Below, piece by piece: positions 11,262-22,900 of a stretch of 64,000 nucleotides of DNA. Below the pieces are notes generated by a model. The model saw nothing but the letters and a program-made list of their open reading frames with translations, was not told the DNA's origin and searched no databases. The translations under genes and the position numbers were made by a program. Within the stretch, counting starts at the first letter, position 1. The number at the start of each line of letters is the position of its first letter. The stretch is from Pseudopithomyces maydicus. Lineage: Eukaryota > Ascomycota > Dothideomycetes > Pleosporales > Didymosphaeriaceae. The stretch covers positions 310,001-374,000 of the forward strand of contig JANTUC010000004.1 in the NCBI GenBank assembly GCA_026873275.1, given 5' to 3'.

Positions 11262-13687
11262 ATGGCGAGATTCTTCGCACGGAAGGCGCCTGACGCTGCA
11301 GCCCAGCCAGGCGAGAAGGAACGACCCGCGAAGAAATCCCATCTGGGAATCTTGAGCGCCGACACAGACGAAGTCCCGGGTCAGTATCACCGCCGCCATG
11401 CTCTTTCATGTCTCACTGACCGGCTTCTTTAGGCTCTGTCATCCTTCTTTCCAGTGCAACCAAACGCAACGAGCCCCTTGGTTTGCAGCACGCTCATGCA
11501 CGCACATCCTCCTCCTCCTCCCTTCGCCATATGGCCCGCCGCCTCGCAGTACCTCAGCCAACTCGCGCAACTCGTCCAGGTCACGCAGGAGCTTGCGGCC
11601 GCAGAAGAAGCGCACCAAGGATGGCAAGTTCATCCTCGATCCGCAGCCCGAGGACTCGGCCAACGACCCGCTCAACTGGAAACAACTTCGCCGCGATGCC
11701 GCTCTGATCTCGCTCGGTTTCTATTGCATGGTCGGCGGTGGCATGACCCCTGTGCTTGCGGCCGGATTTCACGAGGTAGCCGACACGTACGATGTCACCG
11801 TGCCTCAGGTGGCACTGACCACGGGTCTCTACATGTTGGGACTAGGCTTGGGTAGCGTTGTGGCCTCCCCAACAGCAATTCTATGGGGAAAGCGACCGGG
11901 TGAGTATTTTGAGTCGACGCCAATTGCCCCCTGTACTTACAATTTTTTAGTCTACCTCACCTCCATTGTACTTTTTTGCGCGGCTTCTGTCTGGTGTGCA
12001 TACTCGCCCAGCTGTAGGTTGCTCTCTCGACGTTTTGAACCTTCTAACTTGGAATGTCAGATGCCTCGCTTGTCGTGGCACGTATCGTACAAGGAATCGC
12101 AGTCTCGCCTGTTGAGTGCTTGCCGTCAGCGACGATAGCCGAGATTTTCTTCCTGCACGAGCGTGCATATCGATTAGGCATCTATACTCTACTGCTTCTC
12201 GGTGGCAAGAACCTGATCCCACTCGTGAGCGCTGTCATTGTTCAATCGCTAGGTTGGAGATGGGTTTTCAAGTAAGTCGGCTGGAATCGTGATTTTCGTC
12301 GGATTGAGTCTTCGGGAATCTAGACTAACTTCTGTTAGTATCGTTGCTATCGTTGTAGCGTTTTGTTTCTTCTTGATCTTTTTCTTCGTACCGGAGACAT
12401 TTTGGGATAGAACTCCACATGCGAGAGGCCGGAGCAAGAAACGAGCGCGAAGCCGTAGTCCAGGTGCTCATCACCGATTCCATCTCCCATCGCGTCACAG
12501 TCACAGAAATGCTGTTGAAGGCAATGGCCTCGAGTCCCAGCCAATTACCCCTGCCCACACATCGCCACTTGCCAGTCCGAAACGGCCACCCAAAGCACAC
12601 AGAGTCGGTTTTGCTGTTGACTCCGAGGGCAATGAGACGGAACCGGTAGAACAGGATTACTTCAGGATCAAGTTCGACGACGCGGCTACCACTAAAGATT
12701 CTGAGCACAGCTCCCCAGCACCGGCCATGAGCAGAGATCTGGAAAAACAAGCGCCCCACCCCACCGCGGAAACACCTCCCTTGGGAACACCCACCATATC
12801 TACGGAAACAAACACCCATGTAGCGTCGGACCAGGTATCGGAGAATTTCTCCATACACTATACCGACTTTTACCGCGAGGCACCTCAGAAGTCTTATGTC
12901 CAGTCACTGAAACCCTGGAATGGTCGACTGGTCAAGGACAAGTGGATCAAGGTTATGACACGACCTTTCATTCTCTTTGCATACCCTGCTGTTTTGTGGT
13001 CATCGTTGGTGTATGCACTGTCGGTAGGATGGCTGATTGTACTAAGCGAGTCTGTTGCCGAAGTTTATCAGAACCACGAGTCGTATAACTTTACCCCACT
13101 CCAGGTAGGGCTTGTCTACATATCGCCTTTTGTTGGCGGAGTGCTAGGCACGGCTGTGGCAGGCAAGATCAGCGACCTTATCGTACGCTTCATGGCGCGA
13201 AAAAACGACGGCGTGTATGAGCCCGAGTTTCGTCTAATCATGGCAATTCCTATCGCAATCAGCACCGTGATTGGTCTCATGGGTTTCGGTTGGAGCGTCG
13301 AGGAAAGGAACAACTGGATCGTCCCTACTGTCTTCTTCGGGGTCATTAGCTTTGGCTGCTCGCTTGGATCCACCACTTCAGTCACATTTGTCGTTGACTC
13401 ATACCGCCAATACGCTGGCGAGGCACTGGTCACGCTGAACTTTTGCAAGAGTACGTAACGCCACATTTGCGGACACGATAGCACATTAACGCTGCTCAGA
13501 CATCCTCCACGGGTTTATCTTCTCGTTGTTCTTCACCCATTGGCTCCAGGCGAGTGGTCCGAAGGACACGTTTGTTGCCGTTGGTGGTATACAACTCGCG
13601 TGCATGCTCATGTCCATTCCTATGTACATTTATGGCAAGCGTGCGCGCATGTGGACTGTCAGGAAAGGCCTGATGGATAAATTCTAG
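11262..13687 (+). CDS. MFS transporter (DHA1-like)
   Basis: Twelve-helix-type proton antiporter of the major facilitator superfamily, plasma membrane; substrate unknown. Exons: 11262-11379, 11433-11548 (end uncertain), 11605-11899, 11951-12013, 12061-12271, 12339-13450 and 13500-13687. With a weak intron at 11549-11604 the sum is 2103 nt, 700 residues. Spliced features are KDGKFILDPQPEDSANDPLNW before helix 1, which is the usual entry motif of this fungal group, then GLGLGSVVASP, VARIVQGIAVSPVECLPSATIAE (helices 4-5) and GWRWVF. A long, poorly ordered central loop of about 130 residues follows the VPETFWDR motif. The last exon encodes NILHGFIFSLFFTHWLQ and the final helix. The reading frame changes around 11530-11604: either an unusual 56-nt intron or a 1-nt deletion. 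The call as an MFS protein is sure, the second exon is not. Confidence 0.85.
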
Positions 13688-15098
13688 GCGCCTACGCAAG
13701 TTTTGTCTTTTAGCGCTGCAGCGTTCTGCTGTGATTATTCACCGCATATCTCAACCTACTATCATGACTAGCATCGGGCATATTCTGGGCGGGCACGGCG
13801 TTTTTCTTTTCTCTTCTATCATATCACGAGCGAGATTTCGAAACGAATTCCATCACAAGACACGTCGTCTTGGGTATTACCTGTCCTCATGTGAATGACT
13901 CAACATGACTTTGTGCACTCGAAAGCTGGTACTGCGCAGGCTGAACCAGATAAGGATACGCCGTGTCCGCGTCTAGCCGTTGGCTCGAAGGTATCAAGCG
14001 GTGGAACAGAGATAAAGGATGCAGATCGGGCTGTCGGCGAAGGGCCGACTGTTGCAGCGTCCTATCGCAGGCTGTTTATATATCTCTGAAGGAGTAGTAA
14101 GCCGTCGATATGCCAGGCTACCGCACACGATCAGCATCCGGGTTGGGCGGGGCTGGAGGGAACTCTCCCGACGTCGGATAATCTGGTGGTCCGAAACCTG
14201 GGGGTGGACACGGGGAAGGAAAGCTTGGTGTCTGCGATGTGTCAATTGGTGAGGAGAGGCTCGCTTCGACTGTCGTGCATATGCACACACGTCTCCATTA
14301 CCTGAAGCACGGAGCGAGGACGGCTACGGACCAGTCAACTGCCGGCGTGATGGGTTCGCGGAAGGGGGCTAGAAGGCCGGTACTGCAACGGTGGTCACGC
14401 AGGAGCGTCGATGCGAGGTCCAGAGCGCGGAGGGGCTGCTGCTATGCGCAAAGCGAGCATGGCGAGAGTCACGCCGACGCAGTGTGGATCTCTCCCCAGA
14501 CCACGGCGCATGCGCTTGGGTAATTCTGCAGTATGAGCGTGGTTGGCGCTGAGGTGACGATGATGCAGTGTCTGGGGTAGCCACCGGGCGCGCCTTCCCC
14601 TTCTGGTTATCTAATCCATGGCATCCACTGATATGTTGGGGCGACTGCAAGTGGGGTTCGTCGATCGTGCGGTATGAGGCTCCGGCACCACTATCACCAG
14701 CTTCATTTTTCGCAATTTGGCAGGCGACGACGCCTCAAATCGACGCGCGAGAAATTCATGCTTGACTTCTGTCGCCCGCCGCCTGCACATGCGCTTTCGC
14801 GGTGTCGGCAGCCCGACTTTGCACCACCGCCGACGTCGCCAATAAAACACGACGGTGACCACCATGCAACGCAATCGCTCCGTTCTCGGCTTCCCGCCTC
14901 CCAACCCAACGAACACGTCGCTATCTATCACCTGCACTTATCTCGACCCAGGAGGCTATCAGCCCCGTTTCCAGCGGCGGGTCTAGCTTCCCAAACGCAC
15001 ATTATTTAAAAATACCCGCATCACGCTCACCCGTCAACGACTGTCGTCTTCTCACTCCACCATTGCACCACCCCTCCCGGCCCTGCTCGGTAATCGTC
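13688..15098. other. Intergenic between MFS gene and Zn2Cys6 gene
   Basis: About 1.4 kb, both neighbours on the plus strand. Short overlapping frames on both strands have no domain. The last 300 bp are C/T-rich and hold a TATTTAAA box, so they are probably promoter and leader of the regulator. Confidence 0.5.
15003..15010 (+). promoter_or_regulatory. TATA-like element of the Zn2Cys6 gene
   Basis: TATTTAAA about 90 nt upstream of the ATG at 15099, followed by a pyrimidine-rich stretch typical of fungal transcription start regions. Motif and spacing only. Confidence 0.35.
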
Positions 15099-17239
15099 AT
15101 GCCTTCATTGGCTCACGCCCACGACCACCAAGCCCCCAATGACCTCAAGGTCAAGAAGACCAAAAGCAGAAATGGCTGTGGGAGGTGCAAGCTCAAGAGG
15201 GTACCGCTTCCCATCCCGTGCTTCGCTCCGCGGCCACAACGCTAATCGCTTTACAGCTCAAGTGTGATGAGACCACCCCCGGCTGCCAACAGTGCAAAAG
15301 GAGGAACGTGCCATGCCCCGGTTACGAGAAAACCCTCAAGTGGTCCACAAAGTATGAGGTCTTCCAGCCTACACAGTTTACACCTACTCCGCCGAAGTCC
15401 GGTACCAAGGCAAACATCTCCAAGCCAAAGGTCAAGGCAAACACGGTCAAGATCACACCGGATGTAGAGCGTCACTTTGAGGCTCTTGCCGCCGTCCTTC
15501 CTGCAGGCAAGCAGGCAGAGTCGGCCACTAACAACGCTGCTCAACCATCCCCACCGTTACTGCCCAGTATTGAATCACTCACTTCGTCGATGGACTCAAC
15601 CCCTGAGCCTATCGATGGATCACCTCCTGAGTTGGATCCACTTCCAGAGCCCATCTTCTTTGAAGACTCTGTAGGCCAGGATCCATTACTGCTCGACGGA
15701 CTTGTCATGGGCATGTCGGACGATGACCTTACATTTGGACCCATGGATGGCTTTGATATTGACCCAGGACCAATGGAATGCATCCCCATGAACGTTGAGG
15801 AACCGCAACAGCTTACCGAAGACCCGTCCAGCCAAAGCCCCCGCCTGTCCAGGTCACTTCTCTTAGACTTCTACCGCTTACCGAGCCCTTCTCCTTCTGC
15901 CACGTCTTTCGACGATGTTGAGTCTCTTCTCATTCAACACTACTTCAAAGAAGTGTGTGGCCGTTTTTCTTGTTTTGATTCTCATCTTAATCCCTTCCGG
16001 ACCACAATTGGTCGGATCTATCAGACCACACCTTCCATCTACTACGCTATCCAGTCAATGGCTGCCGCCCACCTGGCCAACACCTTTCCTAATATGGCAC
16101 AGACCGGCGTGGAAATGCAGCGCAAAGCCCGTGATGCGCTCCAGATGGAGCTACCACTTGCTCAGAGTGATCCCGTCAGCTGCACAAAAGCCTTTTTGGC
16201 GGTCATGCTGCTCGGTACCACTACTGGCTGGCACGACAGCGATGTTCTCGGCGAAGAGTTTCTGTCGACAGCTCGCAGTCTAATCCTGCCTAGGCTTCTC
16301 AGAAACAATGATGGCGAGAAGACTCAACGCGAGACTCAGTTCTTCGAAGAGTCTCTCATTTATTGGGAGATGTTGATGGGTTTTGTTACACCGGATTCCA
16401 TGACTTTTGCGCCTAGCGGGCTCCGCGCCCGCGGCACCCCCAAGATACCATCGACCAGGAAGCCAGATGGCAAGATCGTGCCCCATCCGTGGACCGGAGT
16501 TGCTCCCACTATTATGATTCTGTTTGCAGAGGTGGGACGACTTGTACGTCGAGAGCGGATGCGCGATGGAAACTCGAGTATCGATTTCAGACGTCAACAA
16601 GAAAATCTCATGAACGCAGCTACTCTTGAGGAAGATCTCCTTGCGGCCGAGTACCCCAAGATGGAAGAGATTGCCGATCTCGGTGATGAGAGCACGTCGA
16701 AGCATGATTTTATTGCCACTGCCGAAGCGTACCGATGCGCCGGTCTCTTGGAGATCTACCGTGTCTTCCCAAGCATTCTTCGAGAACGCCTTGGTAGAAA
16801 GGGTTCGCAATCAACTGAGAACGTTGACTTCAACAACTTTCCTATGCCACGTTTTGAAACACCTTATGAGGATACTGACACCAAGCTCTGGCTTAATTCT
16901 CTCGCCATGCATGTCTTGGACCTCATCGACTCTATCCCTTCGTCCTCCGGTACAATCTGCATACAGCACATCCTCATCGTAACGGCTGCATCCGAACTCC
17001 GTTTCGTGTCCTCAGTCGACTTCTTCGATGTGTACGCGAACGACACGCGCGTGTGTCAGTCCCGCGAGTTTGCCGTCAAACGCCTCCAGGAATATTCCCG
17101 CAGGTTGCCAGCCAAGCCCTTCCGTAAAATGATTGACCTCATCAAGGAAGTCTGGCGGCGTCAAGATAACGGTGAAACCGTCTTCTGGGTCGACGTAATG
17201 GACGAGCAGGGCTACCAGTCCAACCCTTTCGTCCGTTAA
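15099..17239 (+). CDS. Zn2Cys6 transcription factor
   Basis: Nuclear DNA-binding regulator. Exons 15099-15200 and 15257-17239 (intron 56 nt, branch GCTAAT), 694 residues. The intron splits the zinc cluster. Once joined, the spacing is C27-x2-C30-x6-C37-x6-C44-x2-C47-x6-C54, the exact Zn2Cys6 binuclear cluster pattern, with basic residues KLKRLK between C30 and C37 that contact DNA in this family. A Lys-rich linker and a Pro/Asp/Glu-rich region (about 110-225) come next, then a helical region resembling the fungal-specific regulatory domain Fungal_trans_2 to the C-terminus. The reading frame of exon 2 also runs upstream into the intron, but only the spliced form restores the cluster. Neighbour genes do not reveal its targets; the MFS gene 1.4 kb upstream is a possible but unproven one. 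Confidence 0.92.
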
Positions 17240-18131
17240 CCGACCTCCTTGTGCTCTTTTTCCCTGTCCAAAATTTTCATCGACTGTATATTGGCGATCA
17301 TGGCTCGGCGCACGGCGTTAAAATCATTCACTTCGCGGACACCTGTCCGCCAGTCCACCTGTCTTACCATCTTGTTGTACACGCCATATCTCACGGCCTC
17401 TACCTCCCCTCGGCGCCGTGCTGCCTCCGAAGATCCATGTTCCTACGAACTTAATGAACGACATTCCATTGTATTCCATTCCACGAACCGTCCTCGGCAT
17501 CACCGGTGATGTTTGATGCGCGATACATAACGACCATGCGACAACCCTAGCGACTTTCGATCCTAATACCATCACGCCTATAACGACCCTAACGACTTCC
17601 CTGCGATACCCTAGCGACAAAAACGCCCTTGCGATTATACAACTGTACCCATGTACCATACCGATCTTGCCCCGTCCCCCCGCTGAGTCCCGTGCGACTC
17701 TTCTCAGCGTGTCACGGTGCAACCTAGCGACCTAATCCACATGCCGACCGGCCTGGCGCCGGCCCGTTTTGAACATCCAGTTCTTACCAAAAGCAAGTTC
17801 CCAGAGCGATATATACCCAAGCCCTTAGGCTCCATAGATTTTCTATCCCTGTCCTTGCATGCTGCTCTGGCACTTGCTGTTCGGTATATACTTGTACACT
17901 AGATAGATGTTCACCCACTCCGCGCATGAAGGTACACACATCCCCAATGGAGGTGGACCCGATATTGTAGGGTCGGCCCCTCCTCTTCTTTCCCCTTCTT
18001 CCCTGCCATCAATGGACATGCCCGCCTACTCACTCATTGCATGCTCACGGCGGTAAAATGCTAGCTGCATTGCAGGTGACCCCAACTACCCTTCTTACTC
18101 CCCTTCACCCCCCTTTGCCCATGCTCACCTC

Positions 18132-18263
18132 TTTTCGGCGTTCCCCGCTCGCGAATAAACAACACCCGTGTGGAATACATACGACAACCCACACGCTCCT
18201 TCCCTGACAGCTTGATTGCTCCTACCCATGCTTTCGCTCCCTCGTTTTCGGCGTTCCCCGCTC
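18132..18263 (+). repeat. 19-bp direct repeat pair
   Basis: TTTTCGGCGTTCCCCGCTC occurs at 18132-18150 and again at 18245-18263, start to start 113 bp. Upstream of each copy there is also a shared CCCATGCT, so the similarity extends beyond the perfect core. It looks like a decayed local duplication. Confidence 0.7.
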
Positions 18264-18725
18264 ACCATCATCAGACAGAGATAGAAACTACAATCTAATA
18301 TCTACATCCATTCAATAAGATTTGTCTTGAATCTCACTCCGTTCTCTCATCTCGGTGTCCGACGCTGTTCCGCTCTTTCCCCTCGATGAACTCATTGCGA
18401 CATGTCCTTACGGTGTCACCCGCCTGCGTGGCTTACGCAGACATCTCCATGTGTCGCGTCGTACATTCGGTCATTGACAGATTCCTTCTCTACCCGTGCG
18501 ACCCCCGTATTAATTCAGTGTTCCTGGGAACGGGCATGATAGAGACGGGGCGGACTTTGGGTGAAATAAGCCGTCGTTTGTTTCTCCTGTGTGTGTACCG
18601 ATGCGTCAAAGTACGGTCGGGCTTGGCGGTGGGATTGGGGGCCGATCGCATGGAGGATCCTGCGGGGCGTCGTTTAGTATGAGAACTGGCAGGGTGACGG
18701 GATTGGATGGTAAGGAGATTTTTTC

Positions 18726-18827
18726 TATATGTGTGTATGTATGCATGTGTATGGACGTATGTATGTGTATGTATGTATGTATGTATGTATGTATGTATGC
18801 CTACGTATGTTTAGATGTATGTGTGTG
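18726..18827 (+). repeat. GTAT tetranucleotide microsatellite
   Basis: Imperfect TATG/GTAT repeat of about 100 bp with a perfect core near 18766-18799, followed by GT-rich sequence. Noncoding, likely length-polymorphic. Confidence 0.9.
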
Positions 18828-19102
18828 TTTTTAGCCAAACATACATGATCATGCAGGGGTGTAGTCTTTTTAAGATTTGAACCATGGCTTACGGGGCGAT
18901 GTTGGGGGCGGTGCAGTAGAGAAGGAATCTGTGAGGGGTCTGGGGGCGGGGGGCACTTTGCACCCCAGGTGCGGGTGAGGTCACACATTCACACATGCGC
19001 GCGTAGCATCACCGTGTAAACGGGCTCGTGCTATTGAATTTTTTTGTCATTCATCTAAAAGTAAATACACAGCTGGCTCGCTGTAGGGAAATTCATCTCG
19101 TT

Positions 19103-19980
19103 TCACATGACCGGTCTATTCGAGTCGTCCTCTTCGTCGTTAAGGTAGTTATACCGCTGAATCTTCCAGGCAGGTGAAGCGTAAACACGGAGTTTCTTCT
19201 CGGCGCCGGGAGAGCGGATTTCAGAGCTATCAGGGAAGGGAACAGCGAGGAGGCGTTTCTCTTCGCCGGAAAGCCGGAGGTGAGGGGGATGCGGGTGGGT
19301 AGCAGGTGGTACAGATGTAGACATCCTGTGTACATGTTAGTTTTATGATATTAGAGAGAAAATAGAATGAATGAGACTTACCACTTCATGCCCAACATGA
19401 TACCCTCAGCCACACATGCTACCAGCACCAATGCAACCACGACTTGCAGTACCACAAGCGTCACCCAGCTGACCTCGTACACTGTCCATCGATCCTCACT
19501 CGCTCGCTCCATCTCAGCCGTGCACTCGATCCGTAATCTCGACGTGCCCTCACTCTGTTCCTGATCATTCGCTTCGTTGGCAAGATTCGCCTGCGCCTCT
19601 GCCCGCAGCCCCGCATCCGATAGCACACCCAGATTTCCGAGTCCCTGCGTTGCTCCCATGCGCAGCAGCACTGTGGTTGGGATAGGCGTCTCGGCGAGCG
19701 TTCCATCGGCTGCCTGTGTGTCTGTCTTCGACATGTACGAGGCGTAGAGGGCGGGGTCTGTACCACGCATGGCCTCGAGAGCGGGACCTAGCGCAGCGCA
19801 GAGGGAGGAGGGGGAGGCCGAGAGAAGAGTCTCCGCGTCGGTGAGAGAGTTGGTGAATGGGGTTTGTGAGAGGGATTGTGGTGAGGGTGGAGTAATGGTG
19901 CAGCGGCAGTGGGTGCGGGAGGGCAAGGCCGCGGCAGAGGAGAGGAGCGCGAAGAGCGCGAAGAGGGTGGGTGGCAGCAT
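19103..19980 (-). CDS. Small type I membrane protein, function unknown
   Basis: Exons 19382-19980 and 19103-19325 with a 56-nt intron (donor GTAAGT, branch CTAAC), 273 residues. The N-terminus is a clear signal peptide (1-19, LFALFALLSSAAALP) followed by a Cys-x-Cys pair. The lumenal or outer part is helical and Ala/Glu-rich. One strong membrane segment lies at about 170-193 (VTLVVLQVVVALVLVACVA). The roughly 75-residue tail encoded by exon 2 is charged and ends in an acidic NDEEDDS stretch, so it probably faces the cytosol. Without splicing the protein would stop right after the membrane segment; the good splice signals and the coherent tail support the spliced form. I do not recognise the family. 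Confidence 0.7.
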
Positions 19981-22900
19981 CTCGGTGGGGTGGTTGTTTG
20001 AGCTGTCGTGGAGTCGCTAGGAATCAGAACAGGGCGGGATGAGCCGGACCAGACCAGCCGGCGGGTGGGTGGATGGATGGATGTTATAGATGGGATGAGG
20101 CGCTGTGCCGTGGAGGTTGGCGTGGGTATTTCGACGGGCGCCGTGGATATAGGACAGGTAGCAAGGAGTAGTCGGTGGTAGTTTGATTTGGTGGCGTGGT
20201 ACGGCGGTGTGATGGCGTTCGCCGTTGTACAACTGGGCGCAAATGGAAGGTGGGACCCGGTTGCAATTTGGGTGGTGAAAGCTCCTTGGGTGGTGATAGG
20301 CAAACAGGAACACAGGACTACCCTACTGACTGTGACGCGGGTGGTCGACGGCTCCGCTGGTCAATCGGAAGTGGTCGCAAGGTGGGCAGCAGGCTCGTAT
20401 ATAGCCCTGGAGCACTGCGGAACAGACGTAATCCTAAAGAGGCAGAGCACGCCGAAAGGGGAAACAAGAAACAAGCCTGACACCACAACCCCCAGAGCGG
20501 CCCAAAGCTTCTTCGTTCAAGCACGGCGGCCGCTACGCGAATCGAAATCTCTTGCGTCAAACGCCCCCGATGACGTTAGTCGACTGTTAAGACAAGCTTC
20601 CGAGAATATGGATTGAAGAGCTGGAGTGTGTGCGAAGGAAGCAATAAGTGATTCGCACAAAATATGCCTGCGCGTGTGTACATACATGTACCCTGCGAGG
20701 GTGCACTACGCAAGGAGCCAATGTCGCGTAACCACTGTGGCACCGCCCGTGTCCATGCGGCCGAACCCTTCGATGCCTGCTAGGAAAAGGGTAAGGCATC
20801 GCCGAGCACAGTCGGCGTGATGCGCAGGCGCACAGCCAGAAGCGGCATGGTAGGGTACACGTCTGCGACACGTTTGGGCGGCGTGCGTAGGTTTGGGCTG
20901 TGCGCGACGTCGTGCAGCTTACCCTCGCCTGGCTGGGTCCAGATTGCAACACCGAGTAACGAAGAGCGAGACCCCAGGGCATGCATGCTGGGCGCGAGGA
21001 GCGCCGTAGGAGCGCCGCCGTTGGGGCCGAGAACGCTTCGCGTCTTCTGGGCGGTGCAGCGCTCCTCTCACGAGAAATTCATCGTCGGAAGACGGGCAGG
21101 CAGAGCCGGAGGTCCTCCGGAAGAGACAGGATGCATGGATGCGTGCGGAGGGCCAGCGCGCCCGAGTATTGGCCGCCCGGCGCTTTGTGGTGTTGCGAAA
21201 CGTACCTGAGCTGCGGGCGCCAAATGCGAGCGTTCCTGGGCTTGCAGCACCGGTATCCATACATTCCGCAGCCCATGCCCACCCGTTTGCACCAACTGTC
21301 TACCGGTCAGCATCCAGAGGTCAGCAGTCCTTTTCACTTTGCTGCGTGTTATGTGGTCAGCCTCGTTCAGTTGCTCCCATGAGTCCCATAACCACCGCCC
21401 CCTGCTTACCACCCCATGCGCTTCCAACCGCCCTACCCGCTCCGTCTACCACTCTATCGTTTCACATCCCACCCATCACCGCCAAGCTTCGCTCGTCTCG
21501 CATCTGAAGCTTAGCCGCCTCGTCAAACCCATCCCTGCCCTCCCTTCGTCTGCCCTTCCTCCCTCTGTTCGCCCGTTTCCGAAACCCTCTCTGCATTCCC
21601 TGTTCATTGCATGCACCTGCTACCTTTCACACTTCGTGCGCCGCGCAAAGCTTGTCCGCCGCTACCTCCCACGCGGACCTCCAAACACAGTTTCCCCACC
21701 AGCTGCCATGCACGCTCATATGCGGCCAAGAAATGCCGCAAAAGCTTAGCATTGCGTTAGCGGGGCCGCTGGCTCGTGCGATAAGAAAAAGGAATCCCTG
21801 GCTCCAGGGCGTTATCTAGCTGCTGGCGGCGAGGCTGGACTGGGCTGGGCTGCAACATCAGCCGAGGGACTTGAACATTTCCAATGAGAGGGGATCAGCT
21901 GATGTTCACCCTGTGGTAGGCGCACGGACGAGGCGCTGTGGTATTCGATAGTGTGCGTCTGTGTATCTGGGCGTTGGGTGTTTTACATGTTCAGGGAGAG
22001 AGGGGGATGGTGATGCTATTATGGGATGGGTGAGTAGGTAGGGGAGATGCGCTATCGAAAGACATTTGTAGGAAAAATAGATCTTCACAGTGATACACTT
22101 GGAGGGAAAACTCAAAAATGTAGAAAGATAACATCGCATCGCATTGCATTGCATTGCATCATTGTTATCGGCGGAGGGACGGTCGAATTCTGCCGTCAGA
22201 TGGCCACACTCGATCGATCACTCTTCCAGCAATCAAATCATTGCCACCTCAAGGCCTCCAGCCCACGTGAGCCCAAGTGCCTACTTACGATCCAGCATCG
22301 CACATGGACCTTCCATTCCGTCTCGGCGATTTTCCATAGCGTACTTTCGCCCTTGCTCGAGGGTCTGGGTTGTCTTCCTTGGGGTGCCGAGTTGGCCGAG
22401 CTAGCTGCGGTCGACTAGCGGCACCCGTGGGCTCCGGCTACCCGTCACTAAGTACCTGTGGACCTGACTAGCCGTAAGACTATGATATTTCCTGTAGATA
22501 ATTTCTTCTATTGGAGTTTTTTTTCTGTATTGATGAAGCTGAAGATTATTGGGATGTTTAGGGGAGGCAAAGCTAGTGTGGAAGTATCTTGCGATTTCCT
22601 TGGAGTTCGGTAAACGAAGTAGCCTGGGCAACATGCTGGGTGTAACTCCTGGGCTTGGCCACCTTCTTATAATTGTATGATGATCTTCTGGTAATTATCT
22701 TGTCTTCCTTTCTGCCCTGTCAGTACTTAACCTAGGTCGGATAGAGCCACTCTTGGGTGAGGGGTTGGCCTGGATGGCATATTACGTGAGTGGGATGGAC
22801 AGGGACTGGGGAGCTAGAGGTATTACGGTAGTTCTATGTAGAGATCTACGCATGAGGCTTTGCATGCTTGTGTAGATTAACTAAGCCCCTTTGTTTCTGT

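Larger units (their letters stand above)
17240..19102. other. Gene-free stretch with low-complexity repeats
   Basis: About 1.9 kb between two convergent genes, C/T-rich on the left. It contains three copies of CCTAGCGAC (17546, 17610, 17723), a 19-bp direct repeat (18132, 18245) and a GTAT microsatellite (18.73-18.83 kb). No supported gene. Confidence 0.5.

Noticed and set aside
17580..17600. CCCTAA-like telomeric word
   Set aside because: Only one such unit, in a degenerate TAACGAC context; no tandem telomeric array.
20188..21819. Many 60-140 codon frames on both strands
   Set aside because: Low stop density is explained by G/C content; no family signature, signal peptide or intron pattern.
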